Shown: in pieces, positions 1-10,247 of the stretch
How the letters are laid out: each line of letters begins with the position of its first letter
Position numbering within the stretch: position 1 is the first letter of the stretch
DNA from: Eopsaltria australis
Lineage: Eukaryota > Chordata > Aves > Passeriformes > Petroicidae
Direction: 5' to 3'
DNA: 64,000 nucleotides
Assembly (NCBI GenBank): GCA_034509425.1
Contig: JAVTVJ010000117.1
Span: forward strand, 868,001 to 932,000
Position numbers and translations under genes: made by a program
The notes under the pieces: generated by a model
The model's input: only the letters and a program-made list of their open reading frames with translations
Database searches by the model: none
Told to the model about the DNA's origin: nothing

Positions 1-87
1 GAGATACTCAGTTATGGGAGGGCAAGGACCTGGCTCAGCAGGTTCTATGACAGCTCCTGCAGAACATGAAGGAAGTGCACTGAGCAT

Positions 88-536
88 GTCCAGGGAAGGG
101 AATGAAGCTGGAAAGGGTCTGGAGCACAAGGCTGATGAGGAGCAGCTGAGGGAGCTGGGGGTGTTTAGCCTGGAGAAAAGGAGGCTCAAGGAGAGACCTT
201 ATTGCTCCCTGGAACCACCTGAAAGGAGGTTGTGTGGAGGTGGAGATTGGTCTTTTCTCCCAAATAATGAGTGGTAACATGAGTAAATGGTCTCAAGTTG
301 CACCAGGGGAGGTTTAGATTGGATATTGGGAAAAATTTCTTTAGTGAAAGGGTGGTCAAGCGTTGGAACAGACTGCCCAGGGACATGTTTGACTCACTGT
401 CCCTGGGAGTGCTCAAAACCCATGTGGATGTGGCATTTGGGATGGCTTAGTGATGGTCTTGGCAGTGCTGGGTTAACAGCTGGACTCAAGGATCTTAAAG
501 GTCTTTTCCAACATAAATGATTCTATGATTCTATAA
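88..536 (+). mobile_element. CR1 LINE, 3' end fragment
   Basis: A 5'-truncated copy of the avian CR1 non-LTR retrotransposon. It keeps the last coding part of ORF2 (phrases such as GCTGAGGGAGCTGGGG and GGAGGTTTAGATTGGATATT), then the 3' UTR with CTTTTCCAACATAAATGATT and the terminal 8-bp-type repeat ATTCTATGATTCTATAA. CR1 moves by target-primed reverse transcription, and most copies are 5'-truncated with no target duplication, as here. The reading frame is broken by several changes, so it is a dead copy. The left edge is approximate; bases 1-87 are not clearly CR1. Confidence 0.93.
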
Positions 537-998
537 ACTTCCAGATCTTTGTGATAAATTTTAAAACAACAGTTCAAGCCAGTTTAAGTGCCTGGTGAAT
601 GGGGCCTTTATGGAGCCATTCTCTGCAAGTTTAAAGCTGGTCCAGACCATTAAAGACTGAAACATTCCTGCTGAAATATTTCTGCTAGAGTTGCATGTGA
701 AATTAATTGAGTTCCTCAACTGTGTCACAAATTCATTATCCCAACTACCTGCTGGAAAGCCAAATATTTTGAAGTCTGGAGGATGGCTGAGGATGGCTGT
801 CAGTTACTTGCACAACCTTTATATATGTTTGGGTTTTTTTTTAATCTGATAAGGCAGCTGAGTCACTCGTAGCAATACTGTGAGAAATTCAGAGCTATCT
901 AAATATTTATTTGCTACATATTATTAGCTGGCAGTTCAGTCATCCCCTGGGGGACACAATAAAGGCTGAATAGGGTCCACAATAGGATTTCTACCCTA
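537..998. other. unique non-coding stretch
   Basis: AT-rich unique DNA between a CR1 tail and an LTR. The only structure seen is a tandem pair of a 10-mer, GGATGGCTGA/GGATGGCTGT at 781-800, and a 9-base T run near 834. No exon-like or RNA-like feature was recognised. Confidence 0.5.
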
Positions 999-1004
999 CT
1001 CAGC

Positions 1005-1430
1005 TGTCGTAGTAGAGACGGACACACGACACGCGAGTAGTCCAAGGACAAAGAAGAAGTGTTTTATTAGTCTATGTTAACATCTTTATACCCTTTTTTC
1101 CCCAGCTACTGTAACATGTTACTATCGGTTGCATGGAAAACAACACCAAAGCTATCTTCATAACAAGAACTTTCTCAGCACGTTAACAAGCTATACAAGC
1201 AATCAACTACACACTATAAATCTTCTACCACATTCTTGGTGCTCTTCCGCAAGGCCATCTCTGGGTGCAAAACATCTTCTTTGGTTATCTTCTTGGCTGT
1301 CCCCCACTGTGGCTGCAGGTGTTCATACCATTGCTTTCTCACGGGGCTCTCTCATGGGTAAATTCTGATCGCTTTCAAGTCCATGTCCGAGAGGCTTTCA
1401 GGCCTGCTGTCAGCCTCATCCATCCCCACA
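1005..1430 (-). mobile_element. ERVK-like solo LTR, 426 bp
   Basis: A complete retroviral LTR lying on the minus strand. Read on that strand it starts TGTGGGGATGG and ends CTACTACGACA, so it has the canonical TG...CA termini. A TATAAAG box lies at 1084-1090 (complement) and an AATAAA signal at 1063-1068 (complement), followed by a short U5. The element is bounded by perfect 6-bp duplications. No gag, pol or second LTR is adjacent, so the provirus was most likely reduced to a solo LTR by recombination between its two LTRs. The class II assignment rests on the 6-bp duplication and the LTR layout; the exact family would need a Repbase match. Confidence 0.93.
1063..1090 (-). promoter_or_regulatory. 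LTR core promoter (TATA) and poly(A) signal
   Basis: On the minus strand TATAAAG (1084-1090) is followed after about 15 bases by AATAAA (1063-1068). Transcription normally starts 25-30 bp past TATA, which would place the start at about 1055-1060, just beyond AATAAA. The poly(A) signal would then lie in U3 and the R region would be very short. This is a positional inference; activity is unknown. Confidence 0.65.
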
Positions 1431-1436
1431 CTCAGC

Positions 1437-1610
1437 CACCAATTTTGAAAAATATATTTTAGTTTTTTTGTGGCTTATACTCACCTCTTCAATGTTCTCA
1501 AAAGTAACCAGTGAATCCCAAAGCTGTAAGGTCAAACAGAACTTGGAAACAGAGAGAGAGATGGCAAACACACATCATAAAGTACAAACAGGAAAGCAGG
1601 TCCAGAATAA
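1437..1610. other. unique stretch with low-complexity edge
   Basis: A short AT-rich interval between the LTR and the A/C-rich tract. It contains a 9-base GA run near 1551. No gene signal is visible. Confidence 0.4.
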
Positions 1611-1800
1611 TAAAACACTTATAAAAAACAAAATAACACAACCCACCCAGTACCACCCCAACACCCCAAAAAACCCAGACAAACAAAACCATCTGACAAC
1701 AACAAAACATTAACAAAACAAAGGAACAAAAAACTTAGCAAAACAAAAACAAACAAACAGAAAAAAAAACAACAAAACAAAACAAAAAAAGAAAACTACA
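1611..1800 (+). repeat. A/C-rich low-complexity tract
   Basis: About 190 bp in which the plus strand is almost only A and C, with CAAAA, CAAACAAA and AACAAAAC words and very few G or T. It has no single repeat unit, so it is low-complexity DNA and not a clean microsatellite. The strand asymmetry produces spurious open frames on both strands. Confidence 0.85.
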
Positions 1801-4800
1801 CTTAAGGTGGAATAATCATTAAAATTCAATCTTATATGAATACGTGTTTCAAAGTTCTAAGGGATGCATTTCTAAGTGTACCAGAAAAATCTTTGAGCCA
1901 ACTGGAATGCCATTAGCAAGTAATGTGGATGTGTTGCCTGACAGAAAGTGTATCTGAAAGAAAAATCTTCAGTTTGCTGATGTAGGGACATGGACCCTCA
2001 CACACCCCAGAGCACTGGGCACTGCCAGGCATTTTCCTTCACCTGAATGTGCCTATTCCCAGCCTGTAGGATTAGTCATGAATAAACTTCTGAGAGGGCA
2101 AAGTAGTCAGATTGTGTGACCTTGAGATGTTCTTACAGAAGGTCTGCAGAGTTTTAGGGTATTAAGCAGTGAACATATGGGCTACATTTTCCTAGAAATG
2201 AAGACTAGAGGATATTTCATTGACCTAGACTGACCTTCACAGATCTCATGCTGCACTGTGCTTCATTAGGTACATTCTTCTGCCCCATTATGTCCTGTCC
2301 ATAGCTGAGGAGCAGCCAGGGAATGACGGCACAAGTCCAAGAAGTCAAAACACGAAGAGTTAATCCAATCTATCCTTCCTTGTAGAGTGAGTCTTGTTTA
2401 GGATGTAACTTCTACAAACATATAACTTAATACCCCTATCATTTTCCTCATGGTTGTTAATCACCTATAAACTGTCTGCCATGTAGAGATATCTTAAGAT
2501 GGGGTATGCAAATAATTACACAACTCTTGATTTACACTTGGATGTTTTTTCCAGCAAACCAACTCATCTGTGCTAATTAGCTGCTACCTCTTTTCTTTAC
2601 CACCTTTTGCCTTTATCCCCCTTTTCTTAAGAGCAGATTAACTGGTGGTAGCTCTTTCAAATATCTCCAGTCACACAGGATATGATTGTGGCACCAGGTC
2701 AATCCTTGCATAATTTGAGTGGAAAGGGACCCTTTAATGAAAACAGTAATGAAAACCCTCACTCCCTCCACACATCTCAGCAGCAAAGCAAGATACTCTG
2801 CCAGCCCAAGCACTCTGTGATCAAGGCCTGTGGCATCAGACTGTCTCCTTAGTAACAATTCAGCTAAACTGCTGGGCTGACCTAGTGGTCCCTTGGAGGT
2901 TTTCTCTATCCCAGAGATGGAATAATTTGGAAACGGTATATTTAAAATGCCTACTAGAACAGCTTGTGCCAGAGCTAAGCTACAGTGACTGTGTTTACCC
3001 TGAAAATGAAGGGGAAAAGTTAAAAATGAAAGGAAATAGAAGGCAGAATTGTATGGTATTCTGGTCTGAAAATCAAAATACAATCAATAAGACTGTTTTT
3101 TTCTTATATAGAATCACTTTCAGTTTCTGTAATTGTTCCAAAACCACAAGAGGCTGGAACAGGAAACAGGGGTTCAAAAGTTAGACTTTCAGCTGACATT
3201 TTTTCTAACTAACTGATACCAAATGAAAGGTTAAAGCCTCTGAGGATATACCCCTTTAATCCTTTTACTTTTGATTTCCCCAGCCATTTTAATTTCAAGA
3301 AGTTCTGTAAATTGGCAATCCTGCGGAGAAACCTTCCCATCCTTCCTAGTTCACTGCACTTTTCCAAATGATGTGATTCTCTAAATCACCCACCTTCTCC
3401 TCTTCCATGGGAGACTTGGCTGTCCCAGCAGTCAGCTTTGCACAGAAATATCCCCTTAAGGATGTGGAAATCTTCAGTTTGTTTCTGTGACATATCTTTG
3501 TTTTTTTATTCCGAGACCTTATGGTAGAAACCACCCACACCATTTTGCTGAGGCCACTCTGGGGAGCTTTGGGATGTGAGCTGTGCTCATAAGGGATCTG
3601 TGTAATATTTGATGAGAAACAGAGCTGCTTTTAAAGTGAGCTACCCTCACTAAACAACACTCCTGGCATCTGTGCTGTGCATACCTGTGTGCAAGGATGG
3701 CTCATTACTCTTCACAGTGCTTTATTCAGCTTCAGGCAATTCTGTGTCGTCCATGCTGAGACTGACAGTTTCTCCTCTCCATAACCCTTGTTCTGTAGTC
3801 AGCACATGTTTTGTCTCCTACTTCCACAGCTTTTTATGCAATTCAGGAAGTCTTTTCAGAGCTACAACACATTTTATCCCCTATTTTAGGATCTGTGGCC
3901 TGACTTCCACGGGTCTCCCCCTCGATTTCTACAGCCTGAAGGCAGCTTTACAGCAGCTACCCAGGTTCTTTTCCTTTTGACATTAATTAATCTGTTGGTG
4001 TTGCAAGCAGCAAATAAGGGCCTTTCAAAGTTCATGTTCTTTATTTTTGCACAATCTGAGGATACATTGGTGCCTCAGAGAGACAAGCTTAACCTGCCAA
4101 GAAATCTGGATGCCTTCTCAAAGGTATCTTTCTTGTGTTTTCATCTCAACAGGGTAGATATCATCCCTGCAAAGCGAATAGAAATTCCCTGGTCATGCTA
4201 ATGTTTAACCTTTGTTAAGTTTTAACTCTGCCAAGTAGTAGGAAACTTCTTGTATGTCTTTGTATGTCCCTGGATTTTCCAGACTAAGTTTATGTGCCAA
4301 CAGAGAACAGATAATGGAAATAACTTTTTAAGTTGCAGCCAATCTGCTTAGCTCTGCAACTGGAAAATAGAGACCCAAGTTCTCGTTTGTATGATGCTAC
4401 GGTTCTCTCAAGTACTGAATGAGCCATTTCAAATGCAACAGGCAGTTAGGATTTTAAAAGGATCCAATTTCAGCAGAAGCGTTTTGTACCACGACAGCAT
4501 CATCCACAGGTTAGAAATTATTTAAATTGTTTTTTTCAAAAATATCTTTCAGCAGGAGGTCCAAAATGACTTTATGGTGTAAAACAATACATTTTTTTTA
4601 GGCACTTTCTGCTATACCAGTTAAGCATATTAAAAAATCTGTCATGCAGAGAAGAGTAAGTTCTAATTAGGTTGGATTTTTCTTTTCACCTACACAAAAA
4701 CAAGAAAACTTTTTGCACCTGGTTTGACATACAGTCCAATGCCTGAACAGTTATTGACATCAGAAGTGAGATCAGATGTTCAGATTATATATTAGATATG

Positions 4801-4835
4801 CAGTTGTGCTCGGAAAACAGATCATGGAGAAGAAC
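1801..4835. other. unique non-coding stretch
   Basis: About 3 kb with no recognised repeat or exon. The longest open frame is 156 codons on the minus strand (2613-3083); it has no recognisable domain and was not accepted as a gene. A perfect octamer ATGCAAAT at 2506-2513 directly abuts TAATTA at 2513-2518. This is a POU/homeodomain-type site cluster by motif only. Confidence 0.5.
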
Positions 4836-5130
4836 TGTGGTGGGTTAACCTTGGCAAAGGTGAAATGCCCACCCAGCTGCTCACTCAGTCCCACTCCTCA
4901 AGTGGGCAGAGTGGAAAAGTATGAGGGATAGCATAGAGAGAAACTTGCCAATTGCTCTCACAGACAAAACAGACTCAATTTCATTAAAATTACCTAAATT
5001 ATTGCTTGTTGATGTGGATTTAGGTAATGAGAAACAAAGGCAAACCTTAAAGCAACACCTTTCATCTCCTTGACCCCTTCCCAGGACCATGTGCATTCCC
5101 TCACTTCCTCCAGAGCAGTACAGGACAGTT
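4836..5130 (+). mobile_element. ERVL-type LTR, degraded 5' part
   Basis: Begins with TGTGGTGGGTTAACC, the characteristic 5' start of a common avian ERVL LTR. It continues with conserved stretches in order: CCCACCCAGCTGCTCACTCA, CAAAACAGACTCAATTT, GTAATGAGAAACAAAGG and CCTTGACCCCTTCCCAGG. Many substitutions and gaps show it is old. The 3' part, including the tandem-repeat zone seen in the related copy at 61570-62501, is missing or unrecognisable, so the right edge is approximate. No internal retroviral sequence adjoins it. Confidence 0.75.
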
Positions 5131-5396
5131 GCATTATAAAAGTTGGTTGGGATTTTGCTCTAAGGTTGCTTGAGGTAGATTTGCTGGGTTAATTAAACAC
5201 CTGAGTCAGGGACCTGCCCTGTGTGGTGCTGGATGAGTGTTTCACTAAGGATGACATGGCCCAGCATCAGCCTTGATCAGAGGACAGTGTTACTAGAGAC
5301 TTATGAAAGATAACAGTATCTATATTTTGAATTTAAAAAAAGATAAAATTATTTCAGGCAGAATCTGCTTTCTGTAGATTTTCCTTCTTTTAAAAA

Positions 5397-5397
<1 letters not shown>
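5131..5397. other. unique stretch before TA repeat
   Basis: No gene signal seen. The first part could still be a highly diverged continuation of the adjoining LTR. Confidence 0.4.

Positions 5398-5434
<37 letters not shown>
5398..5434. repeat. (TA)n microsatellite
   Basis: An uninterrupted 37-bp alternating TA tract (about 18 units). Such tracts are length-polymorphic and can extrude cruciforms. Confidence 0.97.
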
Positions 5435-5437
<3 letters not shown>

Positions 5438-6157
5438 TGAAAAGTTAAACTTGCTGCAGTTCAGACTGAACAGCACAGGTGACATTCAGAAGGTATTTTA
5501 TTTCATGCATCTGATGGGCCCATTGTTTGATGGGAGCTCCCAAGCACAGCATGTGCCCCATGGTCAGAAATTGATGCAGAAGAAGGGAAGACTGAAGCCC
5601 ACTGAGAGAGCCTGCCAGAGGGGAACATGACAAATGAGTTACTGACAAATGAAAAACTCCTGTATCCATTTAAATTGATCCTTATTATACCATTTAAATG
5701 CTCCATATTTCTTTCACTTAGAATTACTAATTGCAAAAATTGAAATTTCTCATCTGTTCTACAATCCATGGTCATGTATCTAAGATAAAATAATATCATC
5801 AATTTGTTGTGCAAATAAACAAATAAGACTCTGAACCTCCAGATTAATATACAGTAGCACTCACTGAGCAATTTCTTGTCTATAGAATGACATTTATTTT
5901 ATCACAAGTTGACAATAAATAGTGAGCTAAAAATGAGCTGAGTTTATTTGGTGTTTTTGATGGAATGAAAAAATTTATTTATCTAAGAGCCTAAACTCCT
6001 CACAGGATATTACATAATTTTCTCTGTTAATCAGTTTGTGGGCGTTTTGCTGGTTTTTATTCCTTATTTTATAATTTTTTAGCTTTTTGCAAAGATCCAT
6101 TCAGATTGATTTCTATTTTTTCCTTAAATATGTAAAAAAAAAAAAACCCACATACAA
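5435..6157. other. unique non-coding stretch
   Basis: AT-rich unique DNA with short unrelated open frames. A 13-base A run near 6134 precedes the CR1. No gene signal is visible. Confidence 0.45.
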
Positions 6158-6420
6158 AATCACAGAATGGGTCAGGTTGGAAGGAACCACAGTGGGGTCA
6201 TCTGCTCCAACCTCCCTGCTCAGGCAGGATCATCCTAGAGCACAGGCACAGGATTGTGTCCAGACAGTGCTGGAATACCCCCAGTGAGGGAGACTCCCTT
6301 TCTGGACAGTCTGTTCCAGTGCTCAGTCACCCACACAGCAAAGAAATTATTCCTCACATTTAGGTGGAACTTCCTGTGCATCAGTTTCTGCCTGTTGCTT
6401 CTTTTCCTCATGGACACTGT
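6158..6420 (-). mobile_element. CR1 LINE, 3' end fragment
   Basis: The complement of a CR1 3' end. The plus strand opens with AATCACAGAATGGGTCAGG, the usual reversed tail, and runs through CTCCCTTTCTGGACAGTCTG and TTCCAGTGCTCAGTCACC into GTGGAACTTCCTGTGCATC. The distal wording resembles an older CR1/L3-like subfamily. It is truncated at about 6420 in the last part of ORF2 and is non-functional. Confidence 0.92.
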
Positions 6421-6601
6421 AAAAGAAAAATCTGTGGTTTAGGTTAATTAAGTACATAGTAAAAAAAGGCAATTTGAGACATATCTGAATTTAGTCTAAA
6501 CCCACTGAATTGTTCTGGATAAATAGAAAAGACAATATTTTCGGAAATGTTGAAAATAATTCAATTAGTAATTTTCAAAAGATATTGACACTCCTGAAAT
6601 A
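6421..6601. other. unique stretch
   Basis: AT-rich sequence linking the CR1 to the hexamer array. Nothing is recognised in it. Confidence 0.4.
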
Positions 6602-6792
6602 GAGAAAAGAAAAAGAAAAAGAAAAAGAAAAAGAAAAAGAAAAAGAAAAAGAAAAAGAAAAAGAAAAAGAAAAAGAAAAAGAAAAAGAAAAAAAGAAAAA
6701 GAAAAAGAAAAAGAAAAAGAAAAAGAAAAAGAAAAAGAAAAAGAAAAAGAAAAAGAAAAAGAAAGAAAAAGAAAGAAAAAGAAAGAAGAAAA
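6602..6792 (+). repeat. (AAAAAG)n hexanucleotide array
   Basis: About 190 bp of pure purine made of roughly 30 AAAAAG units. It is interrupted once by a 7-A spacer near 6688, and near the 3' end (about 6764-6790) AAAAAG units alternate with AAAG. Translated on the minus strand it gives an artificial Ser-Phe repeat, which is not a protein. Homopurine mirror arrays of this kind can form triplex (H-DNA) and are prone to length change. Confidence 0.97.
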
Positions 6793-8047
6793 ATCCAACT
6801 AGATTTTCAAAATGGAGGATGCCAAAATATCTTCATTTATGCCTAGTTAGCATGCTTAGCCAATGTGAGATAGAGCAGCAGAAAGCAGAAGGAATGGCTC
6901 TGTATCCTGGCCAACAGTATGCCCAAAGGGTATATTTGTGTTGCAGTACTGATCTAGTGAATATTTAATAGAGTTGAATATGGAATAAAGGCAGAGGAGA
7001 TACTGAGAATACCACATAAGATTAGAGCACACTCTGGGGAAATGGGTAATGTGGGTTCAAAGTCTTTCAGAAATAAGGAAGATGTGAACATGGATCTCTC
7101 AATTCTGAGGTTTTTATGTTGTCTATTTTGAAACATTTCTTCTGGGCATTTCTGTGACTTGTCCTTTCTTTTTTGCGGGGGGACATAAAATATTTTTAAA
7201 AATATAAGAATAACTTCTGAAACATATTTTCTAGACATTTCTGGTTTTGGATTAGAAACATATTACTCTTATTCTCCTGTAGTGATAAGTGACATAAAAG
7301 GACACCCATGGAGATAATGTGGCAATTTGCAACAATATTATTTTGTTGCATATTAAAAAGTTTGGGAAAGACCTTGGTTCTTGTCTTTTGAGAAATGTGT
7401 TCAGTGTAACAGAAAAAGTATTTTTGTCTCCTGTTAATTAGAGTTTCTCTCCTCATTATTATCCAGCCCATGTCATTCTTACTTGTAATATAAATATTCT
7501 GCTTTCCAAGGAATGAAAATATATTAAATGATAGCTTTACCAGAAGCAGAACAGTTTAACTGGAAAAATACAGAAGTAAAATGAAAAATAAGTAAAGTGA
7601 AAAAGGTACACAAACTTACATATGAAAAGTAATCAACAAGTTCAGAAAATGTTATACTCAATTTAGTGTCAAACTAGCCTGAACAAGGGTAGAAATATAA
7701 ATTATGTCTTTATATCTGTGTGTATCCATATATATATGTAACAAAAGAGAAATATAAAGGAAGAAAAATGTATTTTTATACATGTTTTAGATTTTGCTTT
7801 ATTGTTTCAGCTCTTAGTCCTGTAAGCCAGAAATCCATTTCCCAAAGACAGAATTCCTTATTAAGAAATAGTGATTGTTTCCAAAGTTAAATGGATGTTG
7901 TTCTGAGCTCTGTGACTCACAAGCTCTTTTCTTTTTCTGTTTCTTCTGTACTATTACTCTTGAAAGCTTGGGTTGCATTGATCCGTTTTTCACAGCTTAA
8001 ACTTGCTGGCTTTGAAGCAAAGCACAAATGAGGTGGAATAAAATAAT
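6793..8047. other. unique non-coding stretch
   Basis: AT-rich unique DNA with only short open frames. No CR1 or LTR word was recognised. Confidence 0.45.
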
Positions 8048-8070
8048 AAAAAAAAAAAAAAAAAAAAAAA
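8048..8070 (+). repeat. poly(A) run, 23 bases
   Basis: An uninterrupted run of 23 A, flanked by AATAAT on the left and TAAAGAAAAT on the right. No retroposed gene or SINE body was recognised beside it. Confidence 0.95.
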
Positions 8071-8518
8071 TAAAGAAAATACCCAAAGTATGGAAGATTC
8101 AAAATGCTGTCTGTGCTTTTATGTGTTTGTCTATACCATGACAAAGTGTTTTGATTGAGAAACATTAGCTGGTGACTGAGACCACCCCAGTTGTCCAGAT
8201 TCAAAGGCTTTTGAACTTATTGGTCACTATTGCTAGTTATCTGTTCATTTATTTAAAATAGCTAACATTTCATAAATTATAAAATTATTATGTAATAACA
8301 AATTTATTTTAATTTACAACACTTTAAAAATATTGCTGACAGTCAAGCAACAGATATCTCCTGTAACCATGATGAAATAAATTTGAGTATCTTTCTCAAA
8401 TATTATTGAAATAAACTTAGGGGTAAATGATGGACTTTCAGTGAAATTTGACTAAAATCACAACATTTTAGAAAAGATTTCAGTTGACTGTCACTAGAAA
8501 CTGGCCAGAATGAATGAT
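8071..8518. other. unique AT-rich stretch
   Basis: Very AT-rich, with runs such as AAATAGCTAACATTTC. No gene or mobile element was recognised. Confidence 0.4.
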
Positions 8519-8561
8519 TAATAAATAATAATAATCATCATAATAACGATAATAATAATAG
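8519..8561 (+). repeat. (TAA)n-like low-complexity tract
   Basis: Imperfect ATA/ATC trinucleotide repeats (ATAATAATAATCATCATAAT) about 40 bp long. Confidence 0.85.
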
Positions 8562-9545
8562 CTAATTAGTTTTGAAATCTGTAAATTATATGGATAACTT
8601 TAAAGTTAATTAATTTTTAAAGTAGTTCTCAAAGTTGGAATGAAAGACATGAACTGGTTTCTTTGCAGATTTATTCTTCAGAAGTCAACAAATTTATGTA
8701 ATGAAGATGTAACCAGGGCAGTGACCTTCTTGCCTTCTTTTAAGTGGAAGCCTGGGTATTAAAAGTGTTTAATTTATGAAGTAAAATTGTTAAAATTAAC
8801 TAGGAAAAAAAGAATATTTTGGAGGCAGTTCTTCTGGCCTGATGGAAAAATCTCTTTGAGTCCAAGTTATTTCAGAAATGTGCTTCCATATTCAAACTAT
8901 TTTGAAAAAAACAAAAACCCAAACCCTCACACCTATTTCATATTCAGTATAAATCCTCCCCTGGAGGTCTGCAGTGAGCTCACAATTATAATTGTAAATT
9001 TCCAAATGGAAAGTTTTACATGCTAAGATATACTTGGTCTTTATGGAGAGAGCTCTGGAAGTCAAGATTTAATTGTTTTATACCTTAAGAAGCATGGGAT
9101 GAAAATACCAAACAGCAACCACAACACAACATCCTGTATTAGGAAAGCTGAGGGCCAGAGGAAGCAAAAAAAACAAACCTATATAAATGTAACCGGCTCC
9201 AAAAATTGTACTTTCTTTTAAAATGTAAATGAAATGTGCTTCGTTTCACTGTTCAGTAATGCTGGGTAAATTTGCATATTATCTCCTTCTCTCTTTTCAG
9301 TATCCTCGACCAACAGCTGTGACTTGTCAAAACTTGCCAGCACAAGGGAAAAAGAAAATGAAGGGGCATATTGGAAACTGTGTCAGCTTATCTATTGCTT
9401 TCAGTAAAACGTAATTGCTGAAGATGCCATTAAGAGTTGCCTGAAAAAACGTGTTAAGGCTGCTTAAATTGGGGTTTTTTCCTTCTCTCCTTTTAATAGC
9501 AGTGGTATGATACCTGGGAAGGGCAGAAGGAAGAGGACAGAACAT
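8562..9545. other. unique non-coding stretch
   Basis: No gene is supported. A good pyrimidine tract plus AG (TCCTTCTCTCTTTTCAG, ending at 9300) precedes a short open stretch, but no matching strong donor or known protein was seen, so it was not called an exon. Confidence 0.45.
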
Positions 9546-10137
9546 GTGTGAGCCCTTCTCACAAGATTCCCTCCTGTGATGATGGGCCACCAAAGCTGAT
9601 ATCTTTGGCCTTCATCACAGGTGTTTTGTGGTGCCCTTTATGTTCCTTCCTGCACTCTGAACTCCTTCTCCAGCTCCTGGCTGATGCTCTTGAGGCACCT
9701 TGTAGTGTACAACAAAGAGCTTGAGGTTCCCATGTCACCATGGGGTGAGGTGAAAGGAGCTGTGTGTGCAAGGAAACCTCTCCAAAGTGTCCCTCCAAGG
9801 AACAATGTCCTTTGTGCCAGTGCAAGGGGTCAGAGCTGAGTCATGGCTACTGAGAGTGTCCCATGAAAAGAGGCCACTTTTGACTGGAGAAGTGTTTGAG
9901 AAGAGGGGCTGAATTCCAAACCTCAGCTTGACAACAAAGCTCCTGTGCTTTGGCGTTGTTCTGGCTGCTAGGTACAGATGAGGGTGGCCATAGGGCAATG
10001 CAGCATCTACTGCCCTCAGTGCTCTGCCCATTGGGGTTTGTGAGATCCATGCTGAGATTCAAGGGTTTCAGAATTTGTGTGAGCCATGGAGGACCTTGGC
10101 TTCTCATAGATCCTTGTCCTGCCCCAGGAATGAGTGA
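9546..10137. other. GC-richer unclassified patch
   Basis: About 590 bp clearly richer in G+C than its flanks, ending at the (GGGAA)n array. It carries several overlapping open frames of 72-144 codons, all without a recognisable domain. It may be an unrecognised LTR or retroposon, or a processed pseudogene; no TG...CA termini with target duplication could be fixed. Composition alone supports it as a separate unit. Confidence 0.4.
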
Positions 10138-10247
10138 GGGAAGGGAAGGGAAGGTTCGAAGGGGGAAGGGAAGGGAAGGGAAGGGAAGGGAAGGGAAGGG
10201 AAGGGAAGGGAAGGGAAGGGAAGGGAAGGGAAGGGAAGGGAAGGGAA
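10138..10247 (+). repeat. (GGGAA)n pentanucleotide array
   Basis: Three units at 10138-10152, a break TTCGAA at 10155-10160, then 17 successive G-runs spaced by AA up to 10245. Every four neighbouring GGG runs meet the G-quadruplex rule with 2-base loops on the plus strand, so several quadruplexes could form side by side. The complement codes an artificial Pro-Phe-Pro-Ser-Leu repeat in an open frame, which is not a real protein. Confidence 0.97.

Larger units (their letters stand above)
999..1436 (-). repeat. target-site duplication CTCAGC around solo LTR
   Basis: The hexamer CTCAGC occurs at 999-1004, directly before the LTR, and again at 1431-1436, directly after it. A 6-bp duplication is the usual staggered-cut length for class II (ERVK/betaretrovirus-like and alpharetrovirus-like) integrases, whereas ERVL elements usually give 5 bp. 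The identical copies fix both LTR edges and suggest a fairly recent insertion. Confidence 0.9.

Noticed and set aside
2270..2560. Possible further LTR (TTAATCC-, GTAACTTC-rich block)
   Set aside because: No TG...CA ends, target duplication, TATA/AATAAA pair or second copy in the window could be shown.
6565..6798. 77-codon minus-strand frame made of Ser-Phe/Leu-Phe repeats
   Set aside because: It is a direct translation of the (AAAAAG)n microsatellite and has no independent coding evidence.
8048..8070. A23 run as the tail of a processed pseudogene or SINE
   Set aside because: No gene-like or SINE-like body and no flanking target duplication were recognised on either side.
9284..9415. Possible exon after TCCTTCTCTCTTTTCAG
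   Set aside because: The acceptor looks good, but the following frame ends quickly at a stop, only a weak donor is present and no protein family was recognised.
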